Shown: in pieces, positions 46,245 through 60,400 of the stretch
Numbering within the stretch: position 1 is the first letter of the stretch
Layout of the letters: every line of letters starts with the position of its first letter
Assembly: GCA_019914945.1 (NCBI GenBank)
Contig: CM034111.1
Coordinates: 682,001-746,000 of the forward strand
Reading direction: 5' to 3'
From: Typha latifolia
Taxonomy: Eukaryota > Streptophyta > Magnoliopsida > Poales > Typhaceae
Length of the DNA stretch: 64,000 bases
The notes under the pieces: generated by a model
The model's database searches: none
Told to the model about the DNA's origin: nothing
Seen by the model: the letters and a program-made list of their open reading frames with translations, nothing else
Made by a program: the position numbers and the translations under genes

Positions 46245-49133
46245 TTGTCTGACCGTGGGTAAGCCACTGTTCCCGCAGTCCAATTCTCCGGTCCGCTGGT
46301 TCCCATGTCATGGCAACATTTTATCAGTTCCAATGTCTTCTCTTCTTTGTATTTTGCTTGTATTAATTTATTGTTTATGTGTAAGTAGAAACTGTGCTTT
46401 TATTCTAGTGTTGAAGAAATTTCCGGGGCATATTTTTCATTTCTTTCTGCCAGATCATAATGAGTTAGCCTCTCTCTTGTCTTTTTTTTCTTTGGCATTC
46501 TGAACTATGATGGTACATTACTGTCTATATTCTGTGGCAGGTTAATCCACAAAGAATTCTTGAGTACTTTTTCTACTTTTACTGTCTGACCTCTGCTTGT
46601 TCGATGCGATCTAAAACTCATGTTCTCTTTTAATTCATGGACTCTAGTATTAGGCTTATCTTTTCTTACCAATTTTCTGGTTATATCATAGATTGTTGAT
46701 GGATAGTCCTTTTTATCTAGAAAACTCTTTGCTTTGAATCTCTTCGTTCACAACAATACCATTATAATGTTCTGAAATATATAATGCTCATCTCGGTACT
46801 TTCTCAATCCGTAGGCATCATTATTTACTCTTAACAGTGATCGCTTCTGCTATCCAGATGTGCATTCTTATCTTTTCCTATACTAGTCCTGTTTTAGGTG
46901 AAAATGATACGTGTTTCGTGTAGTGTTTGGTTCCCTCATGCTGGTCGAGAGTAATTATTTGATTTGCTTCGTATATTGTGGACTTCCAATTGAACCATCT
47001 GGATTAAGATCGAAAGTTCAACCTGGAAGTTACATCACAATCTCTTTACTTTGACGCTGACGAATATAATTGATTTGACCTTTCATCTCGGTCCTGGTTC
47101 TTGTGTTGAACCTTGAGGGCTTGGGCAGTAGCACGCTTTTTTGAATCCGTACTACAGAAATCCATATGTACACTTCATCCAATAAAAAAAGTGGGTTGTT
47201 TTTTATTTTTATTATTCATCTGACTGAAAGCTAGATATAACTTGAACAAAAAATTAATTCTGGGCAGTTACTTAGGCTCTGTAAGACTTTTAGTTGTTTT
47301 AGTCTAGACTTTCGGTCATATACATCGTTGAATAATTATTCTAAACTAAATATTATCGAAATTTATTTTAAGTCGTTGCGTTGTCGAGCTATTCCTCCAA
47401 ACTAACTATACCTATCAATTAAATCAAGCCTAATCACTAAACTACTAAATAATTTTAAATATAAGTTGCTTCGACGGACCTTGTTTGACTGCCATATTAA
47501 TCACTCATTTAAAATAAGAAAAAAAAAAGAAAATGTAACTAATTTGGGAGCTAATCAGAAGCTCTCTAAACTGCAGGAAATAGGCCCCTAGAGTTTTTTT
47601 ACTAATGGGAAGATGAAAATTTAATCAAATAATAAAATATTCGTGGATTAATTTATGCATAGAATTATCCCTTTTGCACCTCTAAAATGGTGATTGGAAG
47701 ACAAGAAGTGACTATATAGTATAGACATGAACCATGTCGGTGTCCCCACGTTGCCAGTGGTTGGCTTCTTTTTATATACTGCACCAGTCGTACTGCTGCT
47801 TATACGTGTATCGTATAAAGTCCATTTAGAGGATTCGGTGCACATTTGTTTGTATTATTTTGGCAGTAGCTGGTTAACTCTCTGAATTATTTGCAGTTGA
47901 AGCCACATTGATACTTCTCCTTGGTAGAAGACTACAAGTATATCTCCATTATGTACCTATAGAAGAAAACTGTGGTTCCTTTTTAATTGTTCTCGCTGTT
48001 GTTGGTGTTGTTTTTTTTTCAAAAAATAAGTCTATGTGCTTCATTTCATAAAGATCTCTTATATAGATTATATAAAAAAAAAATCACATAGTCAAATTCT
48101 ACAAAATTATAAATCATTAAGAATTAATTCAGTATTTTTTTCCCCCAAACATTATTTTAGTATGAAACACAGGAAATTTTATTACTTTTAAGAGGAGCAA
48201 ATATTTGACAGAGCAAGTAGGCAGACTACTAAATTGCATATGGACCGACAACATGTATACTTTAATCTGGGATGGATGCATCATCACCCAACGCTAATAC
48301 TCTCCTTCTCCCGTGCTTGTTTGGTTGCCTTCCATTTTAATCTTGATTCATAAAGACAACCCCAACTACCGCTAATATCTTCTTAATCGTTAAGAATTAA
48401 TTAAAGCTTCTCTTTCTTAGAGGGCTTCCGAGACTAATAAACCCTCAAGGCGTGAGTTTATAAATCACCTTCCCCAATTAAGAAGGATTCATCATTCTCT
48501 AACCAGAGGCCAGAGCTGGTCTTTTCGCAATATAGGTTGTTATTTGCCGAAAAATAAACAGAAAAAGATTTCGACACGACCGTTATGACACGTCAGGAGA
48601 CGGACGACAAAAGGCGGCGACTCACGGGATTAACGGAGTAGACTAACGGTGCCGGTCACGAGTGGTGAAAATTCCGTGCAAACCCATCATTCGCGCCTAG
48701 CTGTTACCCTGTCACGGCCCACTGGACCATCCACAACCCGCCACGTATAAGACGTCATAACACACGCGCTCCTTTGGGTGTATCCATATCGAGATTAAGG
48801 GTCAGGATCCGATCCCGAGCTCAATCTCATCGTATATACGTCACCGACGCCTCGAAGAGCTCTCGCTCTCCGGAGATCGAGTTTCTCGCCTCCAATTCAC
48901 GGTGATCGAGTCGTTCAGTAGAATCCCAACTCCGGATCTCGATGTCCGGAAGAGCGGATAAGTTTATTTCCATTTTTCTTTTGGTTAAGATCATCAGATT
49001 TTAGCGGCAAGGCGGGGGAGCGGTAGCCGAAGTCAGAAGAGATTTATATTTTAATCTGGAGATTGTTGTGATCGATGAGGGGGATTGGGCGGAGTGATTA
49101 GGGTTAGGTTTGCTATGTCGTGTTGACGAGGCG
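46245..49133. other. Spacer between BSD and RRT1-like genes
   Basis: The BSD 3' UTR extends from 46245. Bases 46500-48500 are AT-rich with no coding signal. The RRT1-like promoter and long leader occupy about 48500-49133 and include at least three uORFs. No other gene is seen. Confidence 0.5.
48942..49126 (+). promoter_or_regulatory. uORF cluster in the RRT1-like leader
   Basis: Three short ORFs precede the main ATG at 49134: 48942-49004 (20 residues), 49075-49101 (8 residues, ending TAG) and 49115-49126 (MSC, ending TGA). The last stop is 7 bases before the main ATG, too close for efficient reinitiation. They are seen in genomic sequence; the transcript start is not known, so the first may lie outside the mRNA. 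Confidence 0.5.
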
Positions 49134-52100
49134 ATGGGATTGAGGGGGGAGAAGATTACGATATCGAGGAGGTCTCGCATGAAGCGATGGATGATTCGAG
49201 TCACCACCACCGTGATTGTGTGGACGTGCGTGATGCAGCTCACGGCACTGGGGGAGATGTGGGGGCCGAGGGTGCTCAACGGATGGCCTTCTTGCTTCAC
49301 CCCATTCGATTCGCCACTCTTCGTGAAACCATCTCGGGAGCAGGAGGAGAGGGCTTTGGTAGTCGAGAAGATCGTCCTTCCTCCTAAAAGTGAGTTCTTT
49401 TATTGCGGATTGCATTTGTTTGTGTGGAAATCCCAATTTGAGTGGGTTAATGGTTTCAAAATTCTGCTATTTTTAGGCTTATTGATGGTGGATGTTACTA
49501 TAGTTGCTTAAATCGTTGGCTTTTGTATAACATGATGCTGTAATACTTGCTCATGTTTCTGCCACCTCGAAAAATCTAGTCGTGTCTTAGTTTTCTAGGC
49601 GATTGTTTGCAATAATTAACTCCTTTTTTTGTCACTGTTTAACTCTTTCGATTTATTTCTGCTTCCTGACCTATCTAGTAGTTTTGAGTATTCGCACAGT
49701 TGCTCAATGTTGATGTTAAGCCATTTTGGGTAGTTTCTCTTCCATTCATTGTCTGTAGCATGCAAATCAGTTTGGTCAGGCTCTCCTGTAATCCATGTAC
49801 TTTCAATTTTGAAGTCATCAAATGTTGCTCTCTTTGCCAATTGGATATTATCTGCTAGCATTTTGGTTGGCCAACACTGACGTGTGTTGCTACATTTCTG
49901 AGATGCACATTATTTATATGCTTTGCTGCGCTGTCTGAATTTTTTGATGCTCTTTCTCTTTAGGGATCTATAGGAACAATGGTTACTTAATGGTTTCATG
50001 CAATGGTGGGCTTAATCAGATGCGAGCAGCGGTAAGCAATTGATGAAGCTTATAGAAGTACAGAACTATCTATTTTCTATTTATTGATTTATGAGTAGTG
50101 TCGTTGCTCATTTTGATAGAAATTTTATGTTATAAACCCTCACATTGCAGTCTTCTTTGTTTCCATTCATTTTATCTCAGATATGCGATATGGTTGCTAT
50201 TGCAAGATTTTTGAACGTGACTCTGATAGTACCAGAATTGGATAAAACCTCATTTTGGGCCGATCCTAGGTCTGCTTGTCTGTTGTATTATAAGTCTTCT
50301 TGTTATTTTAATCTTCAATAATTTTGTCTTCTTCCAAAAGTTCTCATGAAACAAACAACTTCTTCATCATTGCAGTGAGTTTCAAGACATATTTGATGTG
50401 GATCATTTTATAAACTCATTAAGAGATGAGGTCAGGATATTAAAAGAACTACCACCAAGGCTAAAGAAAAGGGTGGAGCTAGGAATGATTTACTCGATGC
50501 CACCCATTAGTTGGTCTGATATCTCTTATTACCAGAATCAGGTAGCTACATTTTTATAGTATATTTGGACGGTTACATCACTGCAATCCATTGAAGAGGC
50601 TAACCATCTGTTTGATTTGTAAACAGATTCTTCCTTTGATGAAGAAATACAAGGTTGTACATTTGAATAGGACTGATGCCAGACTTGCCAATAATGGTCT
50701 ACCTCTAAAGATCCAAAAGCTGCGTTGTCGAGTAAATTATGCCGCTCTGAGGTTTACGCCTCAAATTGAGGAGTTGGGCAAGCGAGTGATCAGAATGCTC
50801 CGTCAGAATGGACCTTTTTTGGTTCTTCACTTACGATATGAAATGGACATGTTGGCCTTTTCTGGCTGCACCCATGGTTGCACTAGTGAAGAGGCGGAAG
50901 AGCTTACAAGAATGAGGTATGAGTGATCTGTTTTCTATTTTCCTTCCTGCCTTTCTTCTGTAATCTCATATAAGTAAACTCTTGAGGATTCCTTTGCAAT
51001 TTATATTGTGGGAGTGGCTTCCAGATATGCTTATCCATGGTGGAAAGAGAAAGTAATCGACTCTGATTTGAAAAGAAAAGATGGACTGTGTCCCTTGACA
51101 CCAGAGGAGACTGCTCTGGTTTTTAGAGCATTGGATATCGATCGCAATATTCAAGTATACATTGCTGCTGGAGAAATATATGGTGGACATCGGAGAATGT
51201 CTGCACTTACTGCAGCTTATCCTAATGTGGTCAGTTCATGCGATAGTTGTATTACTTTTATTATTAGTATTGCAGGTTGCTTCATTTTTCAGAAAGAATG
51301 ACTGGATACAGTAACAATTATATGCAGGTGAGAAAAGAAGTACTATTAGAACCTTCAGATCTCAGATTTTTCCAGAACCATTCATCGCAGATGGCAGCAT
51401 TAGACTATATGGTATCTATAGAGTGTGATATCTTTGTTCCAACGTATGATGGTAACATGGCAAAAGTTGTTGAAGGTCATCGCAGGTATTGTTCGATATG
51501 ATGCCATTTGTAGTGATTCTTAACTGTATCTTTCAGTTCATCAACTTCCTTGTGGTAGCAAATCTACTTTGGTCAATATTTTCAATATTAATTGGGCAGG
51601 AATGCAATAAAATATTCATTTTTTTAAAAGTTGGATGCGAAGATACTAAAAATAAATTATTCTGGACACAGATATATGCATGCAAAATCTCTTTAACCCA
51701 ATAGTGACAATCAGATTTAGTGGCCCTTCTACCTTCAGCTTTTCCATTCTCTATGTTGCTGTCAGAAATTTTAAGTTGTGGAGGTGGTAGAGATGGAGTT
51801 GCTTAGCACTTTTAGTTCTTTGTTTATAATTTATGTTTATGCCTAAATTGTATTGGTTGACCTGACTATAAAGTAAGGCTGAAAATGATTCTATGATCTC
51901 TTTAGGTATCTATTTAAAACTGAATCCCTTTTAGGTATCTATTTCTTTGATTATAGTTGGATAAAGTTCTGTGATTCCTTATAAGCTACAGGCACATATG
52001 AAAACTAACATGGTCACCAACAGCATTTAAAGATATTGTATTAGCTGACCTAAGGCCTTTATGGATCTTTCACAAGGTGTGGTGGGCAACCCATTTTATT

Positions 52101-52751
52101 TGCTGTAGACAGATTGTTCTTTTATTAGGTTTTTGCCATTCGATAATACCAGCGTTTGGAGAATTTCACATGCCATTAAGTTGTATCTCAAAGCAAGATT
52201 GTGCTGAGAAGATTTCTGGCTCAGCCTTTGGCGACATAATCAAGTTGATACTGATCTCATCTCCTTTCCTGTACTGCCTGGCAAGTAGTTGCAATTGCAA
52301 GTGCCTACCTCTTTGCATGCTGAAATAGTGCTTCTATTATTATTTTTTTGACAAAAAGTGCTTCTATCATTAATATATGGGTTTTTGTGAAGTTCACGAT
52401 ACTTATTTGGTTCTTATGAAATGAAAATTACTAATGTTTGCATGCAATAGTGGATTATAACATGCATAAGCTTTCACTTGCCCAGTTATGGTTTCTCTTT
52501 CCTGCAGGTATTTGGGGTTCAGGAGGACTGTCCTATTGGATCGAAAACTTATAACTGAGCTAGTAGATCAGTATAGCAATGGTTCATTGGGCTGGGAGGA
52601 GTTCTCATCGTCGGTGAAGGCAGCCCATGAAAATCGCATGGGAATGCCTTCTAAGAGAGTGGTTATCCCTGATAGACCCAAGGAAGAGGACTACTTCTAT
52701 TCCAATCCCCAAGAATGCTTGCTACGGCCAGATGAGCCATCGGTTTTGTGA
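49134..52751 (+). CDS. GT106 (DUF246/O-FucT-like) glycosyltransferase, RRT1-like
   Basis: Eight exons join in frame to 491 aa: 49134-49389, 49964-50031, 50181-50269, 50376-50541, 50627-50916, 51025-51229, 51328-51485, 52508-52751. A short basic cytosolic tail ([12 protein letters not shown]) is followed by a signal-anchor helix at about 21-40, so this is a type II Golgi protein. The catalytic region carries [35 protein letters not shown], the donor-site [24 protein letters not shown] and [12 protein letters not shown]. These match Arabidopsis RRT1 (At5g15740) and its close homologues, which add rhamnose to the rhamnogalacturonan-I backbone of pectin. The family was formerly annotated as O-fucosyltransferase. 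The start at 49134 is the first in-frame ATG and follows a stop-terminated uORF by 7 bases. Confidence 0.92.
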
Positions 52752-54442
52752 AACTGCTATTACAGTATTCTTCTTAGATTGCTATTCTTTTGTAGACACA
52801 ATTAACATGTATCACGGATTGGTCTTGATTTGAGCCGAGTAGAAATGGACAAAGATGTGCATCAAGCCAAGAAGAGCATTTGATAAAGAGGAAGATGTCC
52901 TGATGCAGCTCAGCCAGTAAATACACATTTGTAATAGAATGCAGTTTTTTATTAAAAAAAAATTATTCAAATAAAAGTTGATATTGTTGTATAGTAAGTG
53001 AACGAGAGAGCGGAGATGGGGGAGAGATATAAGGGTAGATAATACATATAAGGGTAGAGAATACGTCCCATTACACGGGTATTCTGCTGCATGTATAACA
53101 GAGGTGATTGGATGTTCGATTTGTATATCTGGATTCAGGCTTCAGTCAAATGTTTGTAATTCACTTCTGAAATTTTTGCCATTCAAGATCTCTGAATTTG
53201 GTCTTTCCTTACTGTAATCGGTTCAACTCTGCAATAATATTTATTACTTGTTACCCTGATCTTATTATGAAATATTTTTGAAGCTACGTGTATAAACAGG
53301 AGACCTGGGTTGCCTCAATTTAGTGGCTTTGAGCCGTAAATTTGAATGTCTATTTACCATCTTTGATGTATCAGATTTTATGTCAACAATGATGAGATGG
53401 CTGTTTCATCGAATCTAATGCCATTTATTAATTATACTGATCAGTGCTAAGTCGATTCATAAAACAATGAACACTTTCGTAGTAGATCAGCCAGACTAGA
53501 ACAGGATTAAAGAAGAGCTGAAGCACAACGTATCCTTCGCCCTTTTTGTTTGTTAAGTGCCATTAGGATCTCTTAGGTGAATCCAATACCGACAGCATAC
53601 TAGCATATGGCATTAGGATCTCTTAGGTGAATCCAATACCGACAGCATACTAGCATATGGCATGAGGGGTGCTGCACTGCACCCCTCTTAGAGGTGATCC
53701 GCTCACCGCCATCACCCGTCATGCCAGAAAGCTTCGTCAATGAAGTCGTCATTGTTATCTAATAATCACGGCACAAGCTATCATAATTAATCCAGAATTT
53801 CAAGGAGAAAAAGAATTGCTGCAGCAAGCAGATAGATATTAGAAGAAAAGGATAAATATCATATACCTATCTATTTCTCTTGACATGTATGCTTCCATAT
53901 GATTTCTTTATATTATTCCCATGCATTCTCGAATAAAACATCAATAAATACACGATTTACATCTCTGATATGCAAGAATCAGCAAAACTGACAAAATTTT
54001 GTTATTCTGGTGCCTATCTGTCTATTATAGCTATGTCTGCATACAAATTTCAAAAATCCTCGTGGTACTTCGGCGTTTTCAGTTCTGGATGGGCAAGAAT
54101 TTGCTAAGCCGGCCTCCATATTTCTTTCTGGGGGATCTCATCTAGTTACTATGTCACCTTCTTTCGCACTGAGCTATCATCAGCCTAAAACTTCCATGGA
54201 GGCCAGCGGAGCTTTCAATTGGTGATTGTGAGCTGATCAGTTAAATGCAAAGCGCCAGCTTCGCTACAGATTAGAGAAACCACCAACACAATCAGGTGAA
54301 AGTTTCTGTATCTCTAAACAGCATCTTTGTGAAGGTATAGGGCCACTCCTTTGAAAGAACATTAGGCAGCATGTTGATACAGGTATAGGGTTGATCCTTC
54401 CAAAAAAATATATTGTAGGTTGAGCTGGATACAAGGTAGGCA
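52752..54442. other. Convergent spacer, RRT1-like 3' UTR and PPR 3' flank
   Basis: The RRT1-like 3' UTR runs to roughly 53250. A perfect 50-bp tandem duplication lies at 53561-53660. The rest, to 54442, is AT-rich without coding signal and includes the PPR 3' UTR. Confidence 0.5.
53561..53660. repeat. 50-bp perfect tandem duplication
   Basis: The unit starting CATTAGGATCTCTTAGGTGA occurs at 53561-53610 and again, identically, at 53611-53660. A partial third start (CAT) follows. Two identical copies suggest a recent duplication. Confidence 0.95.
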
Positions 54443-57400
54443 TCAGCTTTTACCCACACCGTAAGAAGAAGATAGCCTTTTTGCCCAGAGACTTTTAGCT
54501 GGAGAACATGATATGGAGAAACCAGCAATTGCACACCATCTTAAGTTCAATAGAGCTGTTGCAAGATACTCTTGGGATGCTTTAAATGTCTCAATGATCT
54601 TTAATTCTGCATCTGGGTCTTCATTATGGATAAGGTCCTCAAAGGAAACCCTCTTTTTTTGAAGGATGTTATCATCTTCTGAGATCATCCGCAAGCTTAG
54701 GACCTGCAAGGCTTCCACAGCTGTGTTCTCAAACCCACATTCCACATATGCAGAGAACGTGTACCAAAGGGTTGAAGGATCAGGTTGGATCTTATCTTTG
54801 TGCATGCGCTCAATGATATGCTCAATTACATCAATTTGACCCTGAGGCAATCATAAGATCTTAAATTTGCGGATGTCTATGTAAGTACTACTGCAGAGAT
54901 GATTGAACAATTATAGCATCGTGAGTGTACCTTAGCATATGCTTCTTTGAGAACCGTATTGAATATCTGGATGTCAGGCCGAATCCCTTCAATTCTTAGC
55001 TGCTCCAAATAATGTAGCGCACTATCAAAATTTTCATCTGCTAACAGTACCTGAAAGGAAACTAAAAACATTTAGAGATGTACATCTATTTTCTAATGCC
55101 AAACATGATTGCATGTCATTCGTGAAGGCCTCTTCAAGTAGTTTTACTGCTTATCCACCTGCTGATATTTCATCCTTTAAACTTAGATCTCATTAGTCTA
55201 TTTCTTAATAAAAATCAAATCTTGATAAACTGTCTCGGCGCAGTGCCTCCTTTTCTACCAAGAAATTTGATCATTCTACAGCTGACTGGCACAGTACTGA
55301 TTAATTAAGATACTGATGAAGAAAAATATTAAAAAAAAACTAAGACGGTGTTTTAATGTTAAGACTTCAAATCAATAACATAACAATATCAGATAAGAAA
55401 GAAAAGACACTCTGTAAGACTCTTTTAGGGCTGAAACCTTTGTTTCTAAGGGGGACAGAACCAGCAACACTTGGGCAGCTGGACCACCGGCACTATGGCA
55501 TGACATTGGCCACTGCTTATGGAGGCTACTATGAAGCTAGAAATATCTCTTTTATGAGAAAAAGTTGGCAAACAAACTACTTGGTAAGCCAAGACAAATG
55601 CTAAGCTTTAAAGCTTCTGGATAGATGATGCTACCAAAAAGACTAAAGTGAGAAACAAAAGTGCTGCTAAAAATGCAGAAATATAAAATCAGTCAAATGC
55701 AATGCCATGTTAGCCATGCATTCCCTTCTAATTTTATAAAAAGGATAACGATATTCAAGAAATTTGTTTATAAAAAGTTATCCAAGTGGGGAATTAAGAT
55801 AGAGAGAGCTTGTGCCACATCATTTATCAAATCTAGAGGTCTATACTTTCTATAAACTTAGTATAGTGAGGCCGGTCGTCCAGCCGAATACCAAAAGTGC
55901 TTTTAAATGTTAAAAGATTCTCCTTATTGAAGATATGAAAGAAGTGGGGAATACCTTGATTAGTGCAGTATATGTTAACAACTGTGGACAGAAACCATCA
56001 CGGTACATCAATGATACCAATGCAGATGCAGATCTGAAACATCTCAGAATGCCACAACATTCTATCATTATGTTGTAGATGGCAATGTTGGCTGGGAGAC
56101 CATACAATCTCATATTCTTAAAGACTCTAATTGCTGCATGACTCTGCAATCCAGAAATATCAATTGCTCTTAAATTTCACCTTTACCATGCAACAACAAA
56201 AGAGAATGATTTTATACCAATTTAATGCCTTTCAGCATTCCATAATCCCCACCCAAACAGATACAAAAACAAGAGGCAGAAGAAAACATACTTCCTTGGA
56301 CTTAACAAGTGCATGAAGCACAGTATTGTACATATCACTTCTTTTATAAGGATCCATCATCCATAGCATGCTTTCAGCTACGTTTAAGTACTGCAGCATC
56401 TCTTGTATCATGCCCTCAGCTCCAAGAGCTCTAATCTGAAAGGTAAGGGATTAAAACAATTACATAAAAGCATAAAACTGATCTTTTTTTCAGGAAATTA
56501 CCTTCTACATTAACACTAGATGAATGGTAAGAATTTCCATGTGGGGATTACAGAATCCAGATCTGACCAAAATATAATTGTTTTGGAAAATATGCATATT
56601 AAAAGTAAAACCAAACTTAATTTTATTCTAAAGCACATGAATGAAGTTTTAAAACAATAATATAAAACATCTATAGGAGTACAACCCATACAGCCAAATA
56701 TCATAATCAAAGACAATATCAACGCACATTAGCCATAGTTTCAATCTCATCCTGAAAAAGGAAGCAAAAGAAGAACCGCAAAACTAGTAAATCAGCTGGC
56801 AACAGATACTGTCCAACCAAATTTAGGACTATGGGGAGTAGGTGTTTAGGAGATGCGTGTCGCAGTGCTAGACAAAATCTACTGTACATGACTCTTACAT
56901 CTTAATGCTAACTGCTTTCTCTACTTGTCCTAGAAATATAAGTTTATAATATCTACTTTCATATATATATGTTTGTAACATTTTTAGCTTTCCAGGATAG
57001 ACCCGGTCTACACATTCTCTATATATGACAGGATATCGGGAGAAAGAAAAAGGCAATCTTACCAGGTTCTTCATTGATGTGAAGCTGTGTTGAATTTCAT
57101 TCTTCATCATATCCATATGTATGATGCTAATTCTTTTGGCAACATCAACATGTGAAAACATATCTCCTTTCTCGTAGGGGTCGTTGACATTGCCGAACAA
57201 GGAAAACATAAGCTCGTAGGTTCTAATGTTTGATTTGATATTAAGATGCTTCATTATGGCTATTACTCGAACAGCCCGTTCTGGTTCATCCTGCAAGGAC
57301 ACATTGACATTCTTATTTTCAGTTTTTTTGGTATGCATACATCAATAAAGTCATTATCACATGGTAAAACCAGGAAACAATCTTCAGTTGAGTAATCATA

Positions 57401-60400
57401 TCAAAAAAAAGATGAATGAGGACAGAAAAGAGAAGGTGAAATTTTTTATTCCTGGACAGAGTTCATATGACGCTGTGCATTTGATTCAACTATTCTATTT
57501 TTTTGTTGGACTCGACTTTTTCAGTTTGTACATGGGCACTTTGTATGTCTTGCTGGTGTGAGGTCCAAATGTTGTATAAGATTCATGATACAGAATTTCC
57601 TACTGATGATAATTTTTAAGTGACTATACTGTCAGTCTAACACCTTCAAGCTCTTTGTGGTTTCCTTCATCGATCATCCACAATGAAAAAAGAGATGAAG
57701 TACCTTACCTTCTCAAAATGTTGCGAAGGTGATAAAATATGACTTTATCAACTGTATCTTGCAGACAGCAATTGTATGAAATTAGACAGGATTGGAATAT
57801 ATGGCAATCTATTTAGAATTTAAAAGTAGCATAACTATTTTCTTTTGTAATGCATGACATTGTTTTGAAATATAAGAAGCTAGGGAAAAAATGTAAAAAT
57901 TATGAAGTTGCAGTCCTACTCTGTTAAAAGGAAAGAAGAAATCCCAATAGTAAAATAACTAATCAGAACAGATAGAATATATTAACCAAATTCTGGAGTC
58001 ACTTTTACAAAAAGTTGAGTTACCATAACACAACAGGCAGCAAGTAAGGCATTGAACGCATGTATGTACTTTGGTAGGTTATCTGAAATTCTTCCCAAAA
58101 GTATCTCAGCCAACATAAGGTTTAAAGTTTTGCTATGAGCAATTGACAGAGTAGCAAGTGTGTCATTGGAAGGCTCAATATTCCTTTTTATCATTAAATC
58201 CACCTGAAAATTAGAAACAATAAGAAAAGGTTAATCTACATTCTACGGAATATTAAAGAGTCTAGAAAGAAGAGATATCAACTATTCTGTTGGTGCAGCA
58301 CTAGTAAGTATTAACTTTAGACCTATTTATAAAGCTCTTTGCAAATGATAGCATATCAGCAAACCATAAATTAAAAAGATATGGCAACATATGATTTCTG
58401 TCAACTCATTTCATTTGGTTAAAATAAGTATATGATAATTGATAACATACCACTTTCATTCCATAAGCTATTCCTTTTTCCTTAATAACAGCTTTAACAA
58501 AGCCGTCATATGTATGTTGTGATGGTTCCAGTCCAAGGTCATGCATCTATATGGGAAAAGCCAAGAACAGTTAAATGTATAAATTCAATTAAAGAAGGAA
58601 TAACTTAATAAAGGATTTTTAAAACAAGTTCAAAATAATTTAACTGAGAAAACTCATTTCAGTACACTTTCCACATAAATATCTTGAAACTTGACATGCA
58701 GGAAAATGAAGACTGCAAGAAAAATCATGAATCCAATAATTTTTCACGTGCATCTCATTTCCACCATTTAAGAGAGACCAAATGCACCCGAAAAAAGTAA
58801 AGCTAAATTTTCTGCTTGCATAATACACAATTAGAAGCAACCCATACAAACATATAGCTACAATAAAAGGAAAAAGTAGGAACTTGTGCAGCACACATTT
58901 AGTGAATATCAGATTATAAATTACACAAAACAAGCACCAAAATAATGAAGTGAACTTCAGCAACCTTTTATTTAGAAGAAAAAAAAGAATACATTATGAT
59001 TGCTATCTATATTGAGGACAAGTCAAATGAAAAGCTTGCAACTGCTGGATTCCAGCTGCATTGTCTGGTCAAGTCTTCCAAGTACATAATAATTAAAACA
59101 TGGAAAGTCATCTATATTTGGAAATTTAGACAAACTTTTGATGAATCTTTTTGCTGATGTACAGTTAAACTAAAAGGTGTCATTTGAAATTATAAAATTG
59201 CACACTGCTTCAAGTGATATCTTGCCACTCTTAAGTGTCAAATAAGCCGAATTCTGCTAAGTCTGCAAACTGCATAAGTATGTGTGCAACAGACTTGACC
59301 GTTTTGTTGCTAAGAGAGCCCAAGTGCCATCCTTCTAAGCTTGCAGTGGAACATGGTCCTATTATTCTAGATAAACTTAGAACAGAGAGATCATCGTGCC
59401 CATTTCTATTTTGCTTCTTAACAAGCCACAAGAATAGAGAAAAAAGAAAGAAAAAGATTTACTCCAACACAGACTGTCGTTTTTCTTTGACTATAACATC
59501 GAGTGACCTTTGATATATGTTGCATTTCTTTTTAAGGTATCTAGAATGTGTTGTGGCTCTTTCTCAGCTCTTTCTGATAGCGTTAATAGAAATTAGATTG
59601 AAATGCACATGACTCTTCAATTTAATTCATGTCTTCTCTTAGATCCTGTTTACATCCCAAAATAAGCTGTCTGAAAGTTCAACATGTCAATACTTTGACA
59701 ACAAGAAGGATAAAAGCTAACAAGATTTTGTCTCTTAGATGTCTTGAAAAGAAGCTACTTAGAAACAAACTGATAACTGTACAAACCAACAGATGAGAAA
59801 AGTAAAGAAGGACAAAGATTTTAGATTTTAAACACATATATTATCAATGACTAACAATGTCAATACTCAAGATGCTGCAGAAAGAATTGTATTACAGTAC
59901 TAAAAGAACAAGATGTATAGAACATAGTCCTCTAGATGCAATTATACAGTGGTACCTGCAGAAACAACTGCTCAGCTAATTTGTATTTGTTAAATCGTGC
60001 ACAGGCATGTAACATATCATTGAACGACCATCTCAAGAAATTTCGAACAGGTACAGATGCATTTCTCATCTCTTGTTTTGTCACGCAGAACTCACTGTTC
60101 TCCTGAACTGCAGAATTTCTGGTTGTAAATTAAACAGCACAAACAATGTGAACAAGCATTTTGTGAGTTATTTCTACCTTCATCTACCTCATCTTGTTTT
60201 TTTTCCCCACCAAATAAATCGAGATCTCTCGAACTTTCTTCTGCTTTTAGGAAGCCTTGTTCCAATGGTGACAATAAAGAAATGTCACTTTTTACTGAAA
60301 ATAAGTTGTCAGAAAGACCAATTTTTGCAGGTATAGGAATATCTAGTCTTGATGATTGGTATCGCCTTGCAGAGGACATTGTAAGAGAGGCACTTCTCTG

